Shown: one piece after another, positions 52,278-62,000 of the stretch
How the letters are laid out: each line of letters begins with the position of its first letter
Numbering within the stretch: position 1 is the stretch's first letter
Notes under the pieces: model-generated
What the model saw: the letters and a program-made list of their open reading frames with translations, nothing else
Databases searched by the model: none
Told to the model about the DNA's origin: nothing
Made by a program: the position numbers and the translations under genes
Assembly: GCF_018732085.1 (NCBI RefSeq)
Contig: NZ_CP076103.1
Span: forward strand, 4,650,001 to 4,714,000
DNA: 64,000 bases
Origin: Lysobacter capsici
GTDB lineage: Bacteria; Pseudomonadota; Gammaproteobacteria; Xanthomonadales; Xanthomonadaceae
Direction: 5' to 3'

Positions 52278-53783
52278 TTACGGCGTGGCCGTGCGCGAAC
52301 GCTCCTTCGCACCGGCCGACACGCCGCGCACATCGGTGCTGGTGATGGTGTGGCCCGGAATGCCCAGGTTGAAACGGATCGTACTGAAGCTGATCCACGG
52401 CGCGCTCTGGGTCCCGCTCTGGCCGCCGGCGAACAGCTGCGGGTTGTTGCCCTGCGCGTCGGTGATGATGATTTCCGCGTTGGGCTGGTTGCTGTTCCAG
52501 GTGATGGTGGCGGTGCAGATCGAACCGCCGATCGGGATCACGCAGGGATTGGGGCTGGCGCTGATCGAGCCGGTCGGCTTGGGTTTGACGTTCACCACCA
52601 CGTTCGGGGTGGTGTCGCCGAACCAGGCGATGCCTTCCTTGACCAGCTTCCATTGGAAGTTGTAGTTGCCCGGCGTCGACGGCGGGATCACGGTGAAGGT
52701 GAAAGTGACGTTCTGCTGCGGCGCGACGGTATACGGCACATCCACGCGGCGCAGACCCCAGGTCAGGTTGTCGCCGGGATTCTGCGAGCCCAGGCCGAGG
52801 AAGTCGTTCGGCCGCCAGGTCTGGCCGCTGGTGTTCTTCATCGTCACCGACACCGTGGTCGGCACGCCGGCCAGCATGGTCGGGTTGACGCTCTGGCTGA
52901 CGAAGCTGCCGAGCAGGCCGTGTTTCACTTCCTTGCCGATCGCGGTGTAGGACGCCTTGAGCGAAGCGTGGGTGCGCACGCCGTTGGTATCGGCGTGGCC
53001 CCACAGGAACGGCAGCAGCATGATCACGCGCGCGTCGCCCTTGGCGATGGCGTACATGGTCTCGGGCGTGTGCGGCGAGTTGTCGAGGATGCCGCCCACG
53101 CCGGCCTGCGGAACCATGATCTCGCGCTGTTGCGGGCGCATGTAGTCCTGCAGGTCGCCGACCGTGTCGATGTAACCGCTGTCGTTGGCGCCGTAGTTAT
53201 TGACGCCGACCCAATCGACCAGGCGCAGACCCTGCGCGGCATCGCGGAATTTCTTGCTCAGGATCATCGCGATCGGAATCCCGGCGGTGCGGGTATCGGC
53301 GCGGATCACGCTGACCGCGTTGGCGAGCAAGGGATGGGCCGCACCGCCGACGTCGGCCAGGCTGTGCCGTTCCGGCTCATCGACCGGATAGAACGCGGCC
53401 ACCGTGCTCCGCGCGGGATCGCCAGGCACCAGGAAACCTCGGTTGACCAGGTCGCTGACCAGCCCGCGGAACGCGGTCGTCGGGTCTTGATGCTGGCCGT
53501 AGGTGATATTGGAACCGGAACCGGAAATGGTGAACAGGAACGAGTCGACCGAAATGATCGCCTTGACGCCGTTGTCCTTGGCTTGCTGCAACTCGGCGAG
53601 AATGGTGGTGCTCGCGGCGTTGCTGTCCCTGCCGGTCCACACGTGGGTGATGTTGGTGTGGTCGGTGTTCTCGGGCTGATAGTTGTTGTTGGCCCAGTAA
53701 CCGAAGTACTTGACCTCGGCTTGCGCGGCCAGCGGCGCGGTGGCGGCCAGCAGCAGGGACAGCGTCAATGCGGTGCGTTTCAT
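52278..53783 (-). CDS. secreted glycosidase-like protein with NBR1-type Ig domain
   Basis: A 501-residue exported protein. The signal peptide is residues 1-~22 (KRTALTLSLLLAATAPLAAQ). The N-terminal domain (~23-290) looks like a TIM barrel: KYFGYWANNNYQPENTDHTN, VKAIISVDSFLF, AAFYPVDEPERHS (a DEP pattern whose Glu could be catalytic), DWVGVNNYG and VIMLLPFLWG. The second domain (~300-400) has VTMKNTSGQTWRPNDFLGLG, VPYTVAPQQNVTFTFTVIPP and YNFQWKLVKEGIAWFGD, the pattern of the NBR1 Ig-like domain. A third Ig-like domain (~410-501) has two Cys (NPCVIPIGGSICTATITW). A family is not certain. The start has AAGGA at 53783 with 6-base spacing; a terminator follows the gene. Confidence 0.8.
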   Translation of the reverse strand: MKRTALTLSLLLAATAPLAAQAEVKYFGYWANNNYQPENTDHTNITHVWTGRDSNAASTTILAELQQAKDNGVKAIISVDSFLFTISGSGSNITYGQHQDPTTAFRGLVSDLVNRGFLVPGDPARSTVAAFYPVDEPERHSLADVGGAAHPLLANAVSVIRADTRTAGIPIAMILSKKFRDAAQGLRLVDWVGVNNYGANDSGYIDTVGDLQDYMRPQQREIMVPQAGVGGILDNSPHTPETMYAIAKGDARVIMLLPFLWGHADTNGVRTHASLKASYTAIGKEVKHGLLGSFVSQSVNPTMLAGVPTTVSVTMKNTSGQTWRPNDFLGLGSQNPGDNLTWGLRRVDVPYTVAPQQNVTFTFTVIPPSTPGNYNFQWKLVKEGIAWFGDTTPNVVVNVKPKPTGSISASPNPCVIPIGGSICTATITWNSNQPNAEIIITDAQGNNPQLFAGGQSGTQSAPWISFSTIRFNLGIPGHTITSTDVRGVSAGAKERSRTATP

Positions 53784-54302
53784 GAAAAGTCCTTTTGATG
53801 ACGAAGGGGAGCCGACAGTGCTTGCGGGGGGGGGAATCATGGCGGCGGCGGCGCGCGGCGGTGGCCGCGCGCACGAAACGTCCGCCGATCCATAGCGACC
53901 GGCGCGACCGGTGCGCCGACCCGCCGTCCGGTTGCGCGGCGTGAGCGGCGGCATTCGGGCGGCGGGCATTCATGACTCGCGGAATACGCGGGAAAGGGAT
54001 CATCGCGCGCGCGCGAATCGCAGCCCACGCCAAGCGCCGGCAAGACAGCTCTGAAGAAAATCCGCTCGCAGGTTCGAGCTACCCGGCCGGACCGTTCGCA
54101 CCGGCCGGTCGTGCCTCGGGCACGGCAACGCCGGCGCGGATGTCGCCGATCGGATTCGAACGCAGACAGACCGTCGCTATCGCGCAACGCGGCAGACAGT
54201 TGGGGTGTGGGGCGCCTTTCGCGCAAACCGGCGAGCGCTCGCATCGCCGCGAGCCCCTGCCCGGCGACCGTGCGAGCGCGACGAACTATCGGCGGCGCGC
54301 GC
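53784..54302. other. 519-bp gap between the secreted-protein and TPR genes
   Basis: No gene is seen. It should hold the promoter of the secreted-protein gene. A run of ten Gs at 53825-53834 is the only notable feature. No terminator with a T-run is visible for the TPR gene that ends at 54303. Confidence 0.4.
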
Positions 54303-55832
54303 TCAATTCGCCGCTGCCGCCGCCTGCACCCGTGCCGCCAATTCGCTCAGCCCGGTCGCGCCCGGATCCAGCCGCCGCGCCGAGTCCAGCGCGCTGCGCG
54401 CGGCATGCAGTTCGCCGGCGCCCAGGCGTTCGGCGCCGACCGCGATCCAACGTTGCGCCAGTCGCGTCGCCGCCTCGCGCACCGGCGCGCTCGCGCCTTC
54501 CAGCGCGCGCCGCGCGTCCAGGCATTCGCTCGCGCGCACCAGCCGATTGCCGCTGAGTTCGGTTTCGAAACAGCGCCTGGCCGCCGGCAGCAGGCGCGCG
54601 GCGGCGTTGCGCACCGCCGGATCCTGCGGTGCGATCGCCTGCGCGGCGCGCAATTTGTCGTAGGCGCTGTCGCCCGGCGGGGTCAGCAGGTCGCCGCGCT
54701 GCTCGGCGGCCGCGGCTTCGTTGAGCAGGCGCCGCAACGACTGGCGCCGCGCCAGCGGCGGTTCCTGCTCGAAACGTTTGCGCGATTCGCGCGCGCGATC
54801 GAGATGTTGATGCGCCAGCGTCACCGCGGGCGCGTCGACCGCGAGTTCGCGCGCGCGGTCCAGCTCGGTCTGGGCATCGGCGAAACGGAAGTCGGCGGCG
54901 TAGCGCTCGCTGAGCGCGGCATGCGCATTGGCGACGGCGACCAGGCCGCGCTGCGCCGCTTCGTCGCCGGGCTGGATCGCGAGCAGGTCGCGATAGGCCA
55001 CGACCGCCAGGTCCAGGCGCTGCCGGCGCAGCGCCTGATCGGCTTCGCGGCGGCGTTGTTCGGCGTGGCGCTCGAGCACACTCAAGGCATCGGGCAGATC
55101 GGCGTGGCCGGGATCGGCCGCCTGCACCCGCGCGATGCCCTGCGCGCCGCGCGCGAGTTCGCCGTGTTCCAGCGCCTGCCGCGCCTGCTGCAGCAGGTCG
55201 GCCAGGGTGTCGTCGCGGCCTTCCAGCGCATCGTTGCGTTGCGGCTGCAGCTCGAGCACGCGCAGGTACAACGGCAAGGCCGCGTCGGGCGCGCCGTCGA
55301 GCCGACCTTGCGCGCGCGCGGTCGCCGCCTGCGCGATCAGCCGGTCCAGCCCCGCATGCGCCGCTTCGCGCTCGCGCAGCCGCCGCGCCAGCGCCTCGAC
55401 CCGATCGCGCGGCGTCGCCAGCTCGCGCGCGAGGTCGAGCCGTTCGCGGGCGAAATCGAAATGGCCGCCGTCGATCGCCTGGCGCGCCTGCACCAGCGCC
55501 ATCGCGCCGACCTCGGCCAGCCCCTGACGCGCATCGCTGCGATCGGGGTCCAGCGCCAGCGCCGCCTCGTACAGCTCGCGCGCGCCGTGGCCGTCGGGGG
55601 CAGTCAGCTTGCCTTCGTTGAGCGCCTGGGCGGCCTGTTCGCGCAGGGCCTGCAGCCGGGTTTCGGGCCACAGCCAGTCCGACAACGGCGTGCGCAGCAC
55701 GGCGAGCGCGAGCCCCAGCAGCGCGATCGCCGCGACGATCAGCGGCCATTTGAAGCGACCGCGCACGGCCTGCCGCCATTCACGTCCGCGGCCGGCCGGC
55801 GACCGGAAATCCAGGTCGCGCCATTCGCCCAT
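54303..55832 (-). CDS. membrane-anchored TPR-like helical repeat protein
   Basis: A 509-residue protein with a cytoplasmic N-terminus (~1-30), one membrane helix (~31-52, FKWPLIVAAIALLGLALAVL), and a long periplasmic array of TPR/Sel1-like helix pairs rich in Ala, Arg, Gln and Leu (ARELYEAALALDPDRSDARQ, LPLYLRVLELQPQRNDALEG, LAVVAYRDLLAIQPGDEAAQ). No enzyme motif is visible. Start choice is uncertain: frames to 55958 and 56030 are open, but codon third positions there are far less GC-rich than from 55832 on, and GAG lies 6 bases before 55832. It follows the giant YD protein by 266 bp; there is no sign that it is an immunity protein. Confidence 0.75.
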   Translation of the reverse strand: MGEWRDLDFRSPAGRGREWRQAVRGRFKWPLIVAAIALLGLALAVLRTPLSDWLWPETRLQALREQAAQALNEGKLTAPDGHGARELYEAALALDPDRSDARQGLAEVGAMALVQARQAIDGGHFDFARERLDLARELATPRDRVEALARRLREREAAHAGLDRLIAQAATARAQGRLDGAPDAALPLYLRVLELQPQRNDALEGRDDTLADLLQQARQALEHGELARGAQGIARVQAADPGHADLPDALSVLERHAEQRRREADQALRRQRLDLAVVAYRDLLAIQPGDEAAQRGLVAVANAHAALSERYAADFRFADAQTELDRARELAVDAPAVTLAHQHLDRARESRKRFEQEPPLARRQSLRRLLNEAAAAEQRGDLLTPPGDSAYDKLRAAQAIAPQDPAVRNAAARLLPAARRCFETELSGNRLVRASECLDARRALEGASAPVREAATRLAQRWIAVGAERLGAGELHAARSALDSARRLDPGATGLSELAARVQAAAAAN

Positions 55833-56098
55833 CGAAGGCTCGACCCGGCGCCCGCCTGGGGCGTTCGCGCCGGATGCAGCCGATACGGGAGACGGGTCGT
55901 GAGTCACCGCGACAGGATAAGCCCGCGATGATGACGGCGGCGACATTGGGCTCGCCATCGACAGCGACGCGCACAGCGTCGCCGCGACCGGCCCGGCGCG
56001 CGGGACGCACCCCCGCGCCGATCGCCGCAAGCGCCGACCGCCCCGCTCGCCGCGGGACGGTTACCCAAGCTTCGCCCGCCCAGTGCCCGACCGCAGGC

Positions 56099-59000
56099 TC
56101 AGCGCACCGGGAACAGGTACAACTGCACGCCCTTGGTCAAGGCATAAGCCGCCATATCGTCCAGGGTCTGCAGGTGCCCCGCCGTGCCGGCGGAGGACTG
56201 GTACGCCACCACCAGCTCGCGCGACTTGATGTCGCCGGGGTTGATGGTGACCGTGCGCACCTCGCCCGCGGCGCGGATGTTCTGCGTGTGCGAGGTGAAG
56301 CCGGCCAGATCGTCGACCTGGGATTTCAGCAAGCTCTTCAGGCTGCCGAGGCTGGCGTAACTGCCCGCGTCCAGATCCACGCTCTTGACGCTGACCGCGT
56401 GCCCGGTGGCGGCATCGAACCCGTCGATGGTCTTGAAGTTGCCCAGGCGCAGCCGCCCGGGGACCTCAGCGAAGATGTAGTCCTCGATCAGCACGCCGCG
56501 TTCGAACGAGCCCAGGTCGAAGGCGCTACGGAGCTCGGCCGTGCTGTAGCGGGTCAGGTTCTCCGAACGCCGGACCAGCGAGCGGATATGGCGCCGGATG
56601 CTGGCCTCGGAGTTTCCGGCCTCGGCCTCGCCCGAGGTCGAGAACAGGAACAGCGCCTGGATCAGCTTGCCCGCCTTGCCGCCGATTCCGCTCAGGGCGA
56701 TACCGACGCCGGCGGAAACCTGTTCGCGCTCGGCATTGTCCAGGGTCAGCCGGTAATGGCGCGGCGACATCAGGCCCATGTCGGCCATGTCGCGCATGTA
56801 GTCCTTGTCCATCTCGATGGCCATGACTTGGCCGGCGGACACGACATTGCCCACCAACGGAAGCATCGACGCGAGATCGGCCGGCAGCGAGGTGCTGCCC
56901 AGGTCCTGCGCGCCGGCGGCCAGGGTGTTGTACAGGCCGGTATTGCTGTCGAGCCGGCGTTCGAGCACGCGCTCGGTGTTTCTCAGGGTCTCCAGCATGC
57001 CCGAGCCCAGCCTGCGGCGAATCTCCTCGACGCTGCTCTGGCGCAGATCCTCGGGATCCACGCGCGCGGCTTTCAGCAGCGGATGTTCGCTGTCGCCGAC
57101 TTCGATCGCGCTCAGCAAGGACAGCATCGGCGTCAAGTCGGTGGCCGAGCGGTCCAGGATGAAATCCAGGGCATCGATGACGGCGTAGGCGTTGTCGATG
57201 AGATCGTTGTGAACGTCGGCGAGGTTCCAGCCTTGCTGCGAGAAATACGGCCGATCGGCCTGCAGGCGGCTGAAGCGCGAACGCAAGGTATCGCGCAGGG
57301 AATATTCCTTGGGCTCGAAGCCCGGCACGTAGCTGATATCCAGGGCCTGGCCCGGCATCTGGCCGTAGGCGAAGGTCTCGGCCTCGCCGTAGCCGCGCTG
57401 CGCGCGCTCGCTTGCGCCGCGTTCGGCGCGGCCGGTCGCGTCGCGGCCGGAGCCGGCGCCATCGGCGTCGCGGCTGGCCGCTTTGCCGCGCTTGAACGCG
57501 CGCGCGATGGACTGGCCCAAGGCATTGCCGAACGCATCCAGGGCGATGGCGCCGTAATCGACCTGCGCATCGATGCCGAAGCCGCGACGCACATGCAGGC
57601 TGACCACGCCCTCGACCGCGCCGGCCGCGAACTGGGTGAACAGCCCCTCGCTCTGCAAGCCCAGCGCCTGGTTGGCGCCCGCGGATATCAGGCTGCTCAC
57701 CGCGCCGGTCGCCACGCTTCGCCAACTGAAACCGGCCTCCAGGCCCGCGGCCTTCTGCCCGACATAACCGGCGGCCGCCGATCCCGCCGCCACGCCGGCG
57801 GCCTTGAGGTACTCGCCGCTCTTGAGCAGATCACCGACCGAACCGAACTGCTGGGCCAGCCCGCCGGTGATCGCCCCGGTCACCGCGCCGGCGGCGACGT
57901 TGCGCCAGCTGAAGCTGCTGACGCCCATCGCGCTGCCGACGGCCTGACTGGCCGCGCTGCCGGCGGCGCCCGCGGTCGCGCCGGCGAGCATCGCGCTGCC
58001 AGTCGCGCCGAGCCAACTGCTCGCGACACCGGTCATCGCCCCATACGTCACCACCGACACCACCACCGCGACCACCACCATCAGCACCATCGCCACCGCA
58101 TTGCAATGCTGCTTCGGCGGCGGCGGGATGATCGGTATGTTCGGCGTCGTCGAACCGATCGCCTGCGCCGGATCGTAAGGCCTGAACGTGGAGGCGTCGT
58201 TGCTGGCGACGGTGGTGTTCGGCGCGATCAGCTGGGTGCCGGCCACCAGTTCCTGGTCGGGATCGCCCAGGCCGTTGGCGTCGGCGAGCAGATACCACAA
58301 TTGCTCGGTGCCGTAGACGCGCGCGGCGAGCTTGCGCAGGGTGTCGCCCGCCTGCACGACCAAGGTGTTGCCGCCCGCGTCGTAGTAGCCCAGCCCGCCC
58401 AGGCTCTGGATCTGACGGCTGTAGAAGCTGCTGCCGCCGCCGGTGATCTGCTTGCCTTCGCGCAACTGCGCCTGCTGCTGCCCGCCGCCGTGGACGAAAT
58501 AGTAGTTGCCGGGCGCGCCGGCGCCGTCTTGCGTGAACAGTCCGTTGTGCATCACGCCTTCGCGGCGCGTCAGCACGCTGCCGTCGCCGTTGTAGCTGTA
58601 GTAGCGCATGCGGTCGTCGGCCACGCCCGGGATGTTTTCGCGCTGCGAACGCAGCCGTCCGAACGCGTCGTAACTCAGGGTGTTGACGGTCGCCTGCTGC
58701 CCGGGCCGCGTACCGGTGACGGTTTTTTCCTGATAGCCGTCCCAGCCGTAGTAGGAATACGTGTACGTCTGCTGCGCGCTCGTATTCGCAGTGGCGCTGT
58801 AGTGATAGCTCATCAACCGGCCGGCGGCGTCGTAACCGGTCGCGCGGGTGTCGGCCGGCGGAATGCCGGGGCCGGCGACGCGCCCGGTATTGATGCGGTA
58901 ATCGACGTAGGTCTTGCTCTGCAGCCGGCCCAGGTCGACGAACTCGGGCGCGGAGTCGTGCTGCGCGGCGACCACCCAGCGGATATCACTCGGGCGCCCC

Positions 59001-62000
59001 TTGGTGTCCAGGCTCATCAAGCGGCCATCGGCGTCGTACAGATAGAGTTCCGCGCCCGACAGCCAACCGCCGTAGCCGACCGTCTCGCGTTCGCCGCCGG
59101 GGAGAAGATAGGAATAGCTCGCCGATGCCTGGTAGTACTCGCGCATCTCCAGCAGGCGGTTGTTGGCGTCGTAGCTGAAACGCTTGCGCACGCCTTCGAA
59201 CGCGCTCATGCCGTTGTCGACGATCTCGCTGTGGAACTCGATCGTGCGGTTGCCGCGCAAGTCGTAGCCGGAGCGCTCGATGCTCAGCACCGGCGACAGG
59301 GTCGAACCGTTCGGATTCCGCTGCAGTCTGAAACGCGCGACGATGTTGCCGGCGGCGTCGTACTTGAGTTCGTAGGATTCGGGCTCGACGGCATCGAGCT
59401 GGATCTGCCCGTTGTTGAGTTTGCCGTTGTTGATCTTGAGCCGGTTCTCGGCGTCGTAGGTGAACCAGTATTGGCGGGTCTCGACCGGCACCGTCGCGGC
59501 GATTTCGTCCAGGCCCGGTTCGATTCCGCTCCCGCCCTCCTCGCCCTTGCCGCCCTGGGGCTGCGCGAGCGCGCTCATGTCGAAGCTGAAGCCGTCCGAA
59601 TCCGACGCGGGCTCGGCGACGAGCTGCGGTGGTCCGGACTCGATATCGATCCTGACCGTCACATTGGCCACGCCGCCGAGCCCGTCGTTCGCGGTCAAGG
59701 TGAGGTTGCGCGTGCCGACGCTGGCGCCCCGGGTCGCGGTGAACACGTGGCCGCGTTGCGGATCGAACGCATAGCCCAGGCCGGCGAGATTGCCGCTGAT
59801 CGAGTAACTCATCGGATTGCCGTCGGGATCGACGAACAGGTCCGTCGGCAGGGTCTCTTGCGATCCCATCGGCGGGATCGAATCCTTGTAGAACTGCAGT
59901 GCGTGCGGGCCGGGCGCGGCCTGCGGCGGACGATTGGGCTGCGGCGCGTTGACCCGCAGCGCCATCGAAGCGGTCGTGGTCGCGCCGTAACGATCGGACA
60001 CCGACACGACCACGTGGTAATCGCCCGATGCGGTCGGCGTGCCGGCGAACTCGCGGCTGATCGGGTTGAACGCAATGCCGGGCGGCAAGGTCGCCGAATT
60101 CACCGCATAGCTCAGCGGCGCATGCACGTCGAAGGCTTCGGGCATTTGATAGACGTAGGCCGCGTTCTGGTTCGCGGCCGGCGGGGTCAGCGTCGGCAAT
60201 ACCGGCGGCGCGTTGTCCTGCACCCGGATGCGGAAACTCACGACCTCGCGGCCGCCGCGACCGTCGTCGCCGATGTAGTCGAGCCACAGGTCGCCCAGTT
60301 GGTCGGTGGCGCCGGTGATCCGGCGCGTGACCGGATCGAAGCTCAGTCCGGGCGGGAGTCCGGTCACCCGCACGGCGAGCGGATCGCCGTCGCCGTCGTT
60401 GAACGCGGGCAGCGGCGGCAGGCTGTTGCTGCCGTCGCGGAACAGGATCATCTGTCCGTCGTCGATCGGCGCCGACAGATACGGGTCGCTGTTGAACGCG
60501 CGGGCGGTGATCTTCAGCCGCGAATAGGCGACCGCGCCGGACTCGTCGGTCGCGCTGAAGGTGATGTCGAACATGCGGTCGGGCGTCATGTCCGCGGGCA
60601 CGACGCCGGCCAGGCGCAGCAACGGCTGCCCCTGTTCGTTGGTTTGCTGGAACGACAGCCAGTTCGGCAGGCCGATGGCGTTGATGGTCAGGCGATCGCC
60701 GTCGGCATCGCCGAACACCGAGGCCAGCGGCGCGCTCCAGCTGAAATCGCGGCCGATCGTGGCCGAGCGCGGCGGCAGTTGCGCGGTGCCGGTCGGCGCG
60801 GTGCTGGCGACGACGCGGATGCGCAGGGTCTTGTACGCGCTCAGTCCGTCGGCGTCGGTCGCGCGCAGGCGCAAGCTGTAGTCGCCGGCGGCCGTCGGCG
60901 TGCCGCGCAACTGCAAGCTGCCGCCGTCGGCGCCGATCGTCAGCCACGGCGCCGCGGGACTGACGCTGTCGAGCTGCAAGCGCAGCACGTCGCCGACATC
61001 GGTGTCGCGGAAGTAGTCGCCGACCCACAGGTCGCGGTTCAAGGCCTGCCCGGTCTTGATCCGCAATTCCGGCACGCTGGCGTCGATCACGGCCGGCGCC
61101 TGGTTCGGCCCCACCGTCAGGAAGAACGAAGCCGCGTTGCTCAGGCCGCCCGCGCCGTTCTCGGTCGCGGTCAGGATCACTTCGATCGATTGCGCCATCC
61201 CCGCCGGCGGATTGGCGATGAAACGCACGTGCCCGTTCGCGTCGGGCGCGCCGACTTGCAGCCACGAGGGCCAGGCCTGGTTGTTGCCGGCGCGGACGGT
61301 GAGGGTCATCGGGTTGTTTTCGGCGTCGCGGAACACGTCGCTGAACAACAACGAGAATTCCGCGCTGCGGCCGCTGCGCAGCGAGCGCGACGGCGGCGGC
61401 TGCACCACCGTGGGCCGGGTGTTGTCGCGCGTCACGCCGTTCACGTCCGGGCCGTAACCGGAACTGGCGCTGACCTGACGGCGATTACCGACCGCGTCGT
61501 AGCGGTAGCTCATGTCGAAGATGCGCTTGAGCACGCCGCCGCTCGCGTTCAACTCGTCGGTGGACACGCGCTGGATGCGGTTGTGGCTGTCGTACAAGGT
61601 GCGGGTCAGGGTATGCACCACGCGGCCGGAATCGTCGCGGGTGTCGACCTCCTCGACGGTGCGGTTGCCGGCCGCGTCGTACTCGTAGCGATAGACCGGC
61701 GTGGCGCTGCCCTGTTCGTAGATCGCCTTGATCCGGCCGTTCGGATAGTAGGTGGTGGTGCGCAGCGCGTTGCCGACGTTCAGCGATGCGCCGCCGCTGT
61801 GGTCTTCGCGGGTCAGCTGGCCGGTGATGTCGTCGTAGCTGTTGTGCTGGCTGCGGCCGGCGAGATTGACGTGGTCGCGCAAACGGCCTTGCACGTCGTA
61901 GGCCCAGGTCATCGAGTCGACGCCGTTGTGCTCGTAGGTCTTGCGGCCCTGGCTGTCGTACTTGTAGCTGGCGACCGCGCCGGTCGCGCTCTGGCTGCGC

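Noticed and set aside
54303..55832. Immunity protein for the giant YD protein
   Set aside because: It is a long membrane-anchored helical-repeat protein, unlike the small immunity proteins usually found next to such toxins.
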